Part shown: piece by piece, positions 1 to 7,819 of the stretch
How the letters are laid out: each line of letters starts with the position of its first letter
Numbering within the stretch: position 1 is the first letter of the stretch
Assembly (NCBI GenBank): GCA_937958315.1
Contig: CALFGH010000021.1
Span: 1-18,240 of the forward strand
DNA from: an uncultured Collinsella sp.
Lineage (GTDB): Bacteria > Actinomycetota > Coriobacteriia > Coriobacteriales > Coriobacteriaceae
Length of the DNA: 18,240 nt
Reading direction: 5' to 3'
Notes under the pieces: generated by a model
Databases searched by the model: none
Told to the model about the DNA's origin: nothing
What the model saw: the letters and a program-made list of their open reading frames with translations, nothing else
Program-made: the position numbers and the translations under genes

Positions 1-681
1 ATCGCCCTTGGGCGCACCCTCAAGCGTGTCCATAAACTCGTTGGCCAGGTCGCGGCCGTAACGGTAGCCGCTCATGGCGCGAGCCTCGCGCTCGATGGCA
101 ACGCGCAGCTTGTACGGCACGCCGGGGTGCAGGATATCGGCCTGCTCGCCGGCGGCCTCCACCGTGGTCTCGGCATGGAGCTTTTGGTCCAGCAGACCGA
201 GCGCCATGGCAAAGCCGTAGATGGTCTGCGCGGGACTGGGCGGGCAGCCGGGGATGTAGACATCGACCGGCAGAATCTTATCCGTGCCGCCCCAGACGCA
301 GTAGTTGTCGTAGAAGATGCCGCCGGTGCAGCCGCACGCGCCATAGGACACCACGATCTTGGGATCGGGTGCGGCCTCAAAGGCACGCAGGGCCGGCATG
401 CGCATGGCACGCGTCACAGCGCCGGTGTACAGGAGCACATCGGCGTGACGGGGCGAGGGCACGACCTTGATGCCAAAGCGCTCGACGTCAAAGACGGGCG
501 TGATGGAACCGAAGATCTCGATCTCGCAGCCGTTGCAGCCGCCGCAGTCAACGCGGTAGACGTACACCGAGCGCTTGATCTTCTTAAGAAGGGTCGCCTT
601 GGCCTTCTCGATGCTCTCGTCGAGCTCGATCTTGGTCGGGCGGTACTGAAGCCGCTCGGGCAAAAGCGTGGGTTCGGCCAT
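1..681 (-). CDS. hyfI: HyfI/HycG-like [NiFe] hydrogenase small subunit, 3' end cut by the window
   Basis: Small (electron-transfer) subunit of the group 4a hydrogenase, homologous to NuoB. It holds the proximal [4Fe-4S] cluster that feeds electrons to the Ni-Fe site in HyfG. My translation of the minus strand from the ATG at 681 stays open to base 1 (227 codons). It shows CGGCNGC at residues 46-52, GACGC at 114-118 and CPPSP at 146-150, which together carry the cluster cysteines of this family. The start follows GGAGGAG, which lies in the last codons of hyfH, and only two bases separate the hyfH stop from this ATG, so translation is probably coupled. Residues 1-35 are a charged N-terminal stretch. 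The C-terminus lies outside the window. Identification is firm; HyfI rather than HycG is chosen from the surrounding hyfA-H order. Confidence 0.93.
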   Translation of the reverse strand, partial: MAEPTLLPERLQYRPTKIELDESIEKAKATLLKKIKRSVYVYRVDCGGCNGCEIEIFGSITPVFDVERFGIKVVPSPRHADVLLYTGAVTRAMRMPALRAFEAAPDPKIVVSYGACGCTGGIFYDNYCVWGGTDKILPVDVYIPGCPPSPAQTIYGFAMALGLLDQKLHAETTVEAAGEQADILHPGVPYKLRVAIEREARAMSGYRYGRDLANEFMDTLEGAPKGD

Positions 682-683
682 GG

Positions 684-1400
684 TTACTCCTCCTTCGTAT
701 CAAAATCCATGATGATGCCCTCGACCGGTGCAGGTCCAGCGGGGATCTCGGGCGCATCGGGGTTGAGCTCGCGGTCGACATACTCCGGGTTCACACCGTG
801 GCCGCCCAGATACTCCATGCCGGGGCCCTGGGGCTCACCGGACGCAAGCGTCTCGTTGGCAGCCATGCCGCGCGCGTTGCCGGTCTTTACGGCCGAGGCG
901 GCGCGCAGGGCGTCGAGCTCACGCTTGCACTCCTGGCACATGCCGACGGTACGGGCGGCCTGCTCGGCCTCCATGCCGCCGGCCTTTTGCAGCAGGCGCT
1001 TGGCGTAGTCGATCTCCTTGTGCGGGGCAAACGGCTTGCCGCAACGCGAGCAGTGCTCGAGCGTATAGACGCTCTTGCTGGTGAGGTCGTCCTTGCTCAT
1101 GACGGCCAGCTCAAACTCCTCGGTGAGCTTGATGGCCTCCATGGGGCAGGCTTCCTCGCAACGACCGCAGAAGATGCAGCGGCCGTAGTCGATCGACCAG
1201 GTAATGGTATCGGCCGCAAGGTCGGTGTCCATGCGAATGGCATCGGCCGGGCATGCCACGCCACAGGCACCGCAGGCGATGCAGAGCTCGGCATTGTGCT
1301 CGGGCTTGCCGCGCATGTCCTTGTTGGTGGGGAACGGCGCAAACGGGTACTTGACCGTCGCGTCGCCGGCCTTGGCGTTGACCTTCCAAAGCTTCAGCAT
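684..1400 (-). CDS. hyfH: HyfH/HycF-like 2x[4Fe-4S] ferredoxin subunit
   Basis: Polyferredoxin subunit (NuoI-like) of the soluble hydrogenase arm, passing electrons from the formate dehydrogenase module toward HyfI. The 238-residue product has two classical cluster motifs: C40-x2-C43-x2-C46-x3-C50-P and C75-x2-C78-x2-C81-x3-C85-P. It then has a zinc-ribbon-like pair, C117-x2-C120 and C155-x2-C158. After residue 160 comes an acidic, proline-rich tail ending in DFDTKEE. The ATG at 1400 was chosen because the motif-bearing part begins MLKLWKV, the SD GGAGG lies upstream inside the hyfG end, and the hyfG stop is one base away; the open frame further upstream overlaps hyfG out of frame. The protein is longer than the E. 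coli homologue (about 180 residues), mainly at the C-terminus. Confidence 0.93.
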   Translation of the reverse strand: MLKLWKVNAKAGDATVKYPFAPFPTNKDMRGKPEHNAELCIACGACGVACPADAIRMDTDLAADTITWSIDYGRCIFCGRCEEACPMEAIKLTEEFELAVMSKDDLTSKSVYTLEHCSRCGKPFAPHKEIDYAKRLLQKAGGMEAEQAARTVGMCQECKRELDALRAASAVKTGNARGMAANETLASGEPQGPGMEYLGGHGVNPEYVDRELNPDAPEIPAGPAPVEGIIMDFDTKEE

Positions 1401-1401
1401 A

Positions 1402-3174
1402 TTAGAGCGCCTCCTCATCGAGCGGAGCGGCCATGGTGCCCTCGCCCGCAAGCGGCGACTTGTCGCGCCAGACGTTCTCGAACTGCTCCTTGTCGAGCAC
1501 GTGGTCGCGCTTGGCGGCGACATCGGTCACCGTCACGCGGTCGGTGCAGGAGTAGCACGGGTCGAGCGAGCCGACGATCAACGCAGCGTCACCCACGGTG
1601 TTGCCGCGGAACATGTAGCGCAGGACCGGCCAGTTGCTGTACGTGGCGGCCTTGGCGCGCCAGCGGTAGCACTTCTGGTTGTTGCCGAGCATGGCCCAGT
1701 GCACGTCCTCGCCGCGCGGCGCCTCGGTGGCGCCGATGGCGTACTTGTGCGGGGTGTACTCCCAATCCGTGGTGAGGATGGGGCCCGACGGGCAGTTCTC
1801 GAGCATGGTCTCGATCATGTCGATCGAATCATAGACCTCCTGGATGCGAACGGCGGTACGGCCGAAGGCATCGCAGGTGTCGGCCGTGGCGGCGTGCATC
1901 TTTTGGACGTCCGGATCGGCGTAGCCGTCGAAGGGATGGTCAAAGCGCACGTCGCGGGCATAGCCCGAGCCACGCATGAGCGGGCCGACCGGCGAGAAGT
2001 CGCGTGCGATCTTGCGATCCAAGATGCCGATGCCACTCGTACGCTCAATGAAGTTGGGCGTAGAGAGCAAGACGTCGACGAGCTCCTGAACCTCGGAGCG
2101 CAGCTGGTGGATGGTCGTGAGCGTGGAGAGCTTCTGCTCGGCCAAAATGTCGCGACGCACGCCGCCGATCACGTTGAGGCCGTAGGTCTTGCGATGACCG
2201 GAGAGCTTCTCGGCCAGATCCATGGACTTCTCGCGGACGCGGAAGAACTGCTGGAAGCCGGAGTCGAAGCCCGTGTAGTGCGACGCCAGGCCAATGTTGA
2301 GCAGATGCGAGTGCAGACGCTCGACCTCGAGCATGATGGCGCGGATATACTGGGCGCGCGGCGGGACATGGATGCCCTGAGCGCGCTCGACGGCCTCGGC
2401 ATAGGCCACCGAGTGGGCGCAGCCGCAGATGCCGCAGATGCGGTCGGCGAGGAACGTCACGGCGTCATAGTTCAGGCGTGTCTCGGCGACCTTCTCCATG
2501 CCGCGGTGCACGTAGAACAGACGGTAGTCGGCGTCGACGATCGTCTCGCCCTCCACGAACAGGCGGAAGTGGCCGGGCTCGTCGGAGGTGATGTGCAGCG
2601 GTCCCATGGGGACGAGCGTAGTCTCCTTGCCCTTGGTGTCGGCCAGGAATTCGTAGTTTTCCATGTCGCTCGCGGGGGCGGGGCGGAAACGGTAGTCCAT
2701 GGAGTCCTTGCGCAGCGGATACAGGCCGCTAGGCCAATCGTCGGGCAGCACCAGGCGACGACGATCGGGCAGACCCTCGGGGATCAGGCCAAACATGTCG
2801 CGCAGCTCGCGCTCGCCCCACACGCAGGCGGGGACGAACGGCGTCACAGACGGGAACGTCATCTTGGCGGGATCGACCTCGGTGCGGACGGTCACCCAGC
2901 CGGGGTCCTCCCCCTCCATGGAGATGACGTAGTACACGGCGTAACGGCCGCACAGGCTGCGCTCATCGTTGCCGATGATCACGGGAATCCAGCCGTAGCG
3001 CTCGTAGTACAGGTAGTGGACGGCCTCGGGCAGCTTGTCCTGCTTGACGGTAATCGTCAGCTGGTCCTCGCACTGCCACTCGACCTTCTCGATGCAGCCC
3101 GGAACGGCGCGGCGCAGGGCCTCGACATGGCTCTCGCAGCGACGGGCATACACCTTGTTCTCAGTTTCAATCAT
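1402..3174 (-). CDS. hyfG: HyfG/HycE-like [NiFe] hydrogenase large subunit (fused NuoC/NuoD type)
   Basis: Catalytic H2-evolving subunit of a group 4a [NiFe] hydrogenase. The 590-residue protein has an N-terminal NuoC-like (30-kDa) domain at about 1-165, including the ERELRDMFG signature near 121-129. A NuoD-like catalytic domain follows. The Ni-Fe ligands are visible as RICGIC (C247, C250) and DPCYSC (C540, C543). The sequence DPCYSCTDR is the group 4 form, and the 44 residues after R546 match the position of the C-terminal peptide removed by the HycI-type endopeptidase after an Arg in HycE. The start at 3174 is preceded by GGAG six bases away, and the gap to the hyfF stop is three bases. 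No maturation protease or hyp genes are in the window, so they must be encoded elsewhere. Confidence 0.96.
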   Translation of the reverse strand: MIETENKVYARRCESHVEALRRAVPGCIEKVEWQCEDQLTITVKQDKLPEAVHYLYYERYGWIPVIIGNDERSLCGRYAVYYVISMEGEDPGWVTVRTEVDPAKMTFPSVTPFVPACVWGERELRDMFGLIPEGLPDRRRLVLPDDWPSGLYPLRKDSMDYRFRPAPASDMENYEFLADTKGKETTLVPMGPLHITSDEPGHFRLFVEGETIVDADYRLFYVHRGMEKVAETRLNYDAVTFLADRICGICGCAHSVAYAEAVERAQGIHVPPRAQYIRAIMLEVERLHSHLLNIGLASHYTGFDSGFQQFFRVREKSMDLAEKLSGHRKTYGLNVIGGVRRDILAEQKLSTLTTIHQLRSEVQELVDVLLSTPNFIERTSGIGILDRKIARDFSPVGPLMRGSGYARDVRFDHPFDGYADPDVQKMHAATADTCDAFGRTAVRIQEVYDSIDMIETMLENCPSGPILTTDWEYTPHKYAIGATEAPRGEDVHWAMLGNNQKCYRWRAKAATYSNWPVLRYMFRGNTVGDAALIVGSLDPCYSCTDRVTVTDVAAKRDHVLDKEQFENVWRDKSPLAGEGTMAAPLDEEAL

Positions 3175-3177
3175 TCG

Positions 3178-4737
3178 TTACTCCACCTCGCTCTGAGCGG
3201 TCTCGGTACCGAACACAGCGCGGTACATCGGCGTCGCGTGAAGTTCCTCGGTGCTCTGCTCGAGCACGATGCCGGTCGCGGTCTCCACACCGTGCACGAG
3301 AGGCAGCGGGGTGGCGATGCCAAACCACAAGATCATGACGGCCAGGATGATTTCGGGGATAAGCATGAGCGCCGGGGCCTCATGCTTGCCCATGCCCTGG
3401 GGCGCATGGCCGAATACCGACTTGAGTGCGATACGGGTGAGCGCGGAGATGGCCACGGTAAGACCGAGGGCGACCACGACGACCAGCCACATGGGACCGG
3501 CGGTAACACCGGCGACAAAAGTCAGGAACTCGGAGATAAACATGCCAAAGGGCGGGAAGGCACCAAGGCCGAGCAGCGCCAGGACGGCAAGCGCGGCGGT
3601 TGCGGGGGCAACCTCGACGACGCCCTGGATCTTGGCCAGGCTACGCGTGCCAAAGGCATGCTGGATGTTACCGGACACGCAGAAGGCAAGCGTCTTGGTA
3701 AAGCCGTGGAACACGCAGTGCAGCAGGGCCGCGGCGATACCCAACGGGCCACCGATACCCAGGCACAGGGCGATAACGCCCACGTTCTCCACAGACGAGT
3801 ACGCAAAGCGGCGCTTGAGGTCGTCCTGGCGAAACATCGAAAGCGCCGCCACCAAAATGGACAGCGTGCCGACGATCAACAGCAAAAGTTGCGGATACTC
3901 GGCACCCACAGCCTGGATAGTAAAGCCGTAGAAGCGCATGATCACAAGCATGGCGCACTTAAGCAGCACGCCCGAGAGCAGGGCCGAGACAGGGCTCGGG
4001 GCCTGGGAGTGGGCATCGGGCAGCCAAGTGTGCATGGGGAACAGGCCGGCCTTGGTGCCAAAGCCGATCACGATAAACGCAAAGGCGAGGCGCATGAGCG
4101 TCGGGTCGAACTGGTCGGCATACGGCAGCACGCACGACAGGAATGCGGCCTCGTGGGCGTTGGGAATCACGTCGGCGGCGTTGGCGTAGATCAGCAGTGT
4201 ACCGAACAGGCCAAAGGCCACGCCGGCGGTGCAGACCATCGCATACTTCCAAGACGCCTCGAGGGCCGTCTTGTTCTTGTAGATACCCACGAGGAACACG
4301 GTGGAAAGCGTGGTTGCCTCCACGGCGGCCCACGTGAGGATCATGTTGTTGGACAGGCACGCGAGCAGCATGGTGAACACAAACAGGCTAAACAGCGCAA
4401 AATACTGCTTGGCGCGCTCGGCGGGCATGGAGCCCTCCTCGATATCGGCCTTTACATAGGGCAGCGAGAACAGCCCCGTGAGAAAACCGATAAAGCCGAT
4501 GAGCAGCACAAAGATGGCGCCCAGCGAATCGAGGTGAAACCACAGGCCAAGAGCGCTCGCGGTGTCGCCGCTCATAAGGACGTCACCGGCCGTCATAATC
4601 GACAGCACCAGAACGGCTGCGACGGAGACCAGGTTGAGACCGGCAAACACGTTATAGGACGTGTTCTTGGGCAAAAACGCCATGACCAGCGAGAACACCA
4701 AAGGAGTCGCGAGCAGGGCGAGAATCAACGTTTCCAT
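3178..4737 (-). CDS. hyfF: HyfF-like antiporter-type membrane subunit
   Basis: Integral membrane subunit of the proton-conducting antiporter family (NuoL/M/N, MrpA/D type), third of three such paralogues in this operon. The 519-residue protein is almost wholly hydrophobic with many predicted membrane helices. The conserved charged residues expected for ion translocation are present: E140 in WAAVEATTLS, K229 in GFGTKAGLFPMHTWLPDAH, and K260 in SGVLLKCAML. The length agrees with HyfF of E. coli (about 526). The start at 4737 follows GAGGGGG at a six-base spacing and sits three bases past the hyfE stop. The subunit is likely to sit in the distal part of the membrane arm. Assignment among HyfB/D/F rests on gene order and length. 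Confidence 0.92.
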   Translation of the reverse strand: METLILALLATPLVFSLVMAFLPKNTSYNVFAGLNLVSVAAVLVLSIMTAGDVLMSGDTASALGLWFHLDSLGAIFVLLIGFIGFLTGLFSLPYVKADIEEGSMPAERAKQYFALFSLFVFTMLLACLSNNMILTWAAVEATTLSTVFLVGIYKNKTALEASWKYAMVCTAGVAFGLFGTLLIYANAADVIPNAHEAAFLSCVLPYADQFDPTLMRLAFAFIVIGFGTKAGLFPMHTWLPDAHSQAPSPVSALLSGVLLKCAMLVIMRFYGFTIQAVGAEYPQLLLLIVGTLSILVAALSMFRQDDLKRRFAYSSVENVGVIALCLGIGGPLGIAAALLHCVFHGFTKTLAFCVSGNIQHAFGTRSLAKIQGVVEVAPATAALAVLALLGLGAFPPFGMFISEFLTFVAGVTAGPMWLVVVVALGLTVAISALTRIALKSVFGHAPQGMGKHEAPALMLIPEIILAVMILWFGIATPLPLVHGVETATGIVLEQSTEELHATPMYRAVFGTETAQSEVE

Positions 4738-4740
4738 GGA

Positions 4741-5394
4741 CTACCCCCTCAGCTCGGACAGGTCGCGCGCATCGAGCGAGTGGGAGTCGTCCCAAATGCG
4801 ACGCACGACGATGGACATGATGACGACGGCAAAGATGGCGTCGGTGGCGATACCGATCTCGATGATCTCGGGAGCGGTGGGGGCCAAAAGCGCGAGCGTC
4901 ACATGGCTGCCGTTTTCCATAAGGCAGTATCCAAAGATCTGCTTCATGATGTTGCGCTGCGAGATGATGCAGGTGAGGCCCACAAAGAAGTGGGCGAAGC
5001 TAATAGCGAGCGCAGGCGTTGCGACCTCGGCCGTGGGCAGGCTGATCTGCGTCACGACGGCAAAGCAGATCGCGACCTCGACGGCGATGATGCAGATGGC
5101 CCACGCGGGCTTAAGGCCGGCCTTGAGCGATGCGTCGCTCGGCTCGCCCATCTTCTTGTATGCGCGGTTGAGGATATAAGGGACCAGGACGACCTTGGTG
5201 ATAAAGGCGGATCCGGCCCACATAAGCAGCTCCTGCGCACCGGTGGTGACACCGAGCGTGGCGAGAAGCCCCACGAGCACCAGCGACTGCACTGCATACC
5301 AGTGGATGGAATGTTTGATGTTCTTGGAGACAACCACCATGGTGGACGTGACGATCAGAAGGCCGCCAAGGATGTTGACGATCGAATAACCCAT
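4741..5394 (-). CDS. hyfE: HyfE-like small membrane subunit
   Basis: Membrane subunit of the Hyf complex, specific to hydrogenase-4-like enzymes and absent from the smaller Hyc (FHL-1) complex. The product has 217 residues, essentially the length of E. coli HyfE (about 216). It is hydrophobic, with about six or seven candidate membrane helices and a short charged C-terminus (DDSHSLDARDLSELRG). A central helix carries polar residues next to AHFFVGLTCIISQRNIMKQIFGY (written across residues about 130-155), comparable to the NuoK-like region of this family. The start at 5394 is preceded by AGGAGG with nine bases of spacing. The gap to hyfD is 13 bases and to hyfF three. It probably links the antiporter-like subunits. 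Confidence is high from position, length and hydropathy. Confidence 0.9.
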   Translation of the reverse strand: MGYSIVNILGGLLIVTSTMVVVSKNIKHSIHWYAVQSLVLVGLLATLGVTTGAQELLMWAGSAFITKVVLVPYILNRAYKKMGEPSDASLKAGLKPAWAICIIAVEVAICFAVVTQISLPTAEVATPALAISFAHFFVGLTCIISQRNIMKQIFGYCLMENGSHVTLALLAPTAPEIIEIGIATDAIFAVVIMSIVVRRIWDDSHSLDARDLSELRG

Positions 5395-5407
5395 GTCGTT
5401 CTACCTC

Positions 5408-6865
5408 CTAACCGATCCAGCTGGCCGAAAGCGGGCCGCTGACGATGACCATGATGATGAGCACGATAAACACAAACGCCATCGCGTGGGGAAGCGGGGC
5501 TCCCGCAGCGACCTCTTCGCTCGGCTCGCCGGGCAGGCAATAGCCCATCCACTTGAGGAACCAGGCGAAGGTGGCGACGGTCTCGGCGACCATGATGCAC
5601 ACGAGCACCAGGATCGCGACGTTGCCGGCACCCACAGAGAAGCCGCCGGCGATGATCTGGAACTTCGAGAAGAACGTGTTCATGGGCGGCACGCCGGCAA
5701 TGGCGAGCGCCGCGACACCAAAGCCCACGCCCGAGATCGGGTACTTCTTTACGATGCCGCGAAGCTTGGGCAGCATACGCGTGCCGAGCGTAAAGGAGAA
5801 CGAACCGGCGATCAGGAAGAACAGCGTCTTGGCAAAAGCGTGGTTAAAGATGTGGCACACGGCGCCATCAAAGGCCAGCTGGCTGCCAAAGACCGAAAGG
5901 CCCAGACCAAAGAACACATAGGAGAGCTGGGCGATCGTGGAGAAGGCCAGCAGACGCTTCATGTCCTTTTGCGGCAGGTACATAAGGAAACCAAAGAGCA
6001 TGGTGACCATGGCGTCGATAATGGCAACCCAGCCAACGATCTCGGGAATCTCGCCGGCAGAGACGAGTGCGCGCGCGAACACGCACACGCCGACCTTGAC
6101 CATCGAGGCGCCATGCAGGTAGGCCGAAACAGGCGTCGGGGCCTCCATAGCCGAAGGCAGCCACATGTACATGGGAACCTGCGCGGACTTGGCCCAAGCG
6201 GCAAAGAGCACCAGCAGAAGGACGATGGCCTTGAGCTTGGCGTCGAGGCCGGCGATCGCGGTAATGGCGAAGGTGCCGGTGTGGGCAAACACGATAGCGG
6301 CGCCCAGATACAGGCCGAGCGCACCGATATGCGTAATGATCAGGGCCTTCATGCCGGCCTTCTTGGCCGTAGGCGTCATGTAGTAGCTAATGAGGCCCCA
6401 AGAGCACGCACCCGTGATCTCAAAGAACACGAGCTGGCCCAAAAGGGTCGAGCTGTACACAAGGCCGGCCATGGCGCCGATGAAGGTCGCGAGGTACGCG
6501 TAGAAGCGACGACGAGGCGCGTCGGGATGCTCACGGTTATTCTCGCTCATATAGGGAATCGAATAGATCACGACAAGCAGGCCGATACCCACAAAGGCGG
6601 GCGCGAGCAGCGTGCTCATGCGATCGAAGGTGAACCCCATGACGAGGGTCTGCCCAAACGAAATCAGGGGGACCTGCGTGTCGGGCATGCCGGCGCCAGC
6701 GAAATTCGCGGCGAGGGCGATGGTGCAAACCGTCGAGACGGCAGCACCCAAAACGCTGAACCACTTGGCGTACGGACGGGGGAACAGGGCGACGAGCACC
6801 GAGGCCACCATCGGGGCCGCGATAGCGACCAAGCCGAGAAGGGACAGACTGACTGCAAATGACAT
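5408..6865 (-). CDS. hyfD: HyfD-like antiporter-type membrane subunit
   Basis: Second of the three NuoL/M/N-like ion-translocating subunits. The 485-residue product is polytopic throughout. Family charged positions are visible: E149 in FFEITGACSWG, K226 in AAWAKSAQVPMYMWLPSAME, and K257 in HGASMVKVGV. The motif PTPVSAYLHGASMVK is characteristic of the NuoL/MrpA core. HyfD is one of the subunits that distinguish Hyf from Hyc, so its presence supports an FHL-2-type complex with a long membrane arm. The start at 6865 lies downstream of AAGGGAG at a short spacing, and 15 bases separate it from the hyfC stop. No frameshift or missing motif was seen. Confidence 0.93.
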   Translation of the reverse strand: MSFAVSLSLLGLVAIAAPMVASVLVALFPRPYAKWFSVLGAAVSTVCTIALAANFAGAGMPDTQVPLISFGQTLVMGFTFDRMSTLLAPAFVGIGLLVVIYSIPYMSENNREHPDAPRRRFYAYLATFIGAMAGLVYSSTLLGQLVFFEITGACSWGLISYYMTPTAKKAGMKALIITHIGALGLYLGAAIVFAHTGTFAITAIAGLDAKLKAIVLLLVLFAAWAKSAQVPMYMWLPSAMEAPTPVSAYLHGASMVKVGVCVFARALVSAGEIPEIVGWVAIIDAMVTMLFGFLMYLPQKDMKRLLAFSTIAQLSYVFFGLGLSVFGSQLAFDGAVCHIFNHAFAKTLFFLIAGSFSFTLGTRMLPKLRGIVKKYPISGVGFGVAALAIAGVPPMNTFFSKFQIIAGGFSVGAGNVAILVLVCIMVAETVATFAWFLKWMGYCLPGEPSEEVAAGAPLPHAMAFVFIVLIIMVIVSGPLSASWIG

Positions 6866-6880
6866 TGTTTCTCCCTTCTC

Positions 6881-7807
6881 CTACACGCCGACGACCACGA
6901 AGACAAACGCCAGAACGGCGATGCCCACGACGGCCCAGGTCTGATTGCCAAGCACCTTAAAACGCGAACGCGAGCAAGAGTTCTCGATCACGCCGCATAC
7001 GACAAAGTCGATCAGGCACTTCACCAGGAAGATGACTGCACCCAGAACGGCGGCGGCGCCCACGGTCGTGGGCTCGCCCCAGGGGATGAAGATCGCGCAG
7101 AACCAAGCGACAACCAGGACTTGCTTCATGGACATGGCGAGCTTGGCCATCGCAAGCGACGGGCCGGAAAGCTCGGCGAGCGGACCTTCCTGAAGCTCCT
7201 GCTCGGCCTCGGCCTGATCAAACGGCAGCTTGCCGAGTTCCATGTAGCAGGCAATCGCAAAGGCGATGCCGGCGAGGATCACGGCGACCGGCGCGTCGAT
7301 GGCGCCCGTCATGATGTGCTGACCCATGGTGGCGATGTCGGTGGAGCCGCACACCAGGGCGGCGGCAAACAGCGCCAGCAGCATAGACGGCTCGATGAGC
7401 ACGCTCATGAGCAGCTCGCGAACGCCGCCGATACCGGCGTAGGCGTTGGACGAATCCACACCGCAGAGGGCGAAGAAGAAGCGGGCAAGCGCCAGGCTGT
7501 ACATGATGGTGATGGCGTCACCAAAGACCGGGATGGGGCTTTGTGCCGTAAAGAGCGGCAGACCCATCGCGAGCATAAAGGCGACGGCGAAGAACAGCGG
7601 CGGCATAATGCGCAGCGCAAAGCTCGCGTCCTCGCTCTGGGACTCGGGGCGCGCAAAGAGCTTGGCCAGGTCGCGGTAGTCCTGCATGATGCTGGGGCCG
7701 CGACGGTTGTGCATCTTGGCGCGGATAACGCGACCGAGACCGGAGAAGAACGGCGCGACGGCCATAACGACCACGCCCTGCAGAACGGCAAGTACGATGT
7801 TGTTCAT
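6881..7807 (-). CDS. hyfC: HyfC/HycD-like membrane anchor subunit (NuoH family)
   Basis: Membrane subunit that anchors the soluble hydrogenase arm, homologous to NuoH. The 308-residue protein has about eight predicted helices. Conserved NuoH/HycD signatures are RVIRAKMHNRRGPS at about residues 26-39 and, in the middle of the protein, LPFDQAEAEQELQEGPLAE, where the clustered Glu residues belong to the coupling region of this family. The length is close to E. coli HyfC (about 315). The start at 7807 follows AAGGAGGGG. The gap to the hyfB stop is 12 bases. It probably contacts HyfG and HyfI at the membrane interface. Confidence 0.94.
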   Translation of the reverse strand: MNNIVLAVLQGVVVMAVAPFFSGLGRVIRAKMHNRRGPSIMQDYRDLAKLFARPESQSEDASFALRIMPPLFFAVAFMLAMGLPLFTAQSPIPVFGDAITIMYSLALARFFFALCGVDSSNAYAGIGGVRELLMSVLIEPSMLLALFAAALVCGSTDIATMGQHIMTGAIDAPVAVILAGIAFAIACYMELGKLPFDQAEAEQELQEGPLAELSGPSLAMAKLAMSMKQVLVVAWFCAIFIPWGEPTTVGAAAVLGAVIFLVKCLIDFVVCGVIENSCSRSRFKVLGNQTWAVVGIAVLAFVFVVVGV

Positions 7808-7819
7808 GCTCTCCCCTCC

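Noticed and set aside
1204..5442. A 1412-codon open frame on the plus strand, opposite hyfE-hyfH
   Set aside because: It is antisense to recognised genes and full of Arg/His/Gly/Asp-rich low-complexity sequence, the usual result of strong GC bias at third codon positions. No domain is recognisable.
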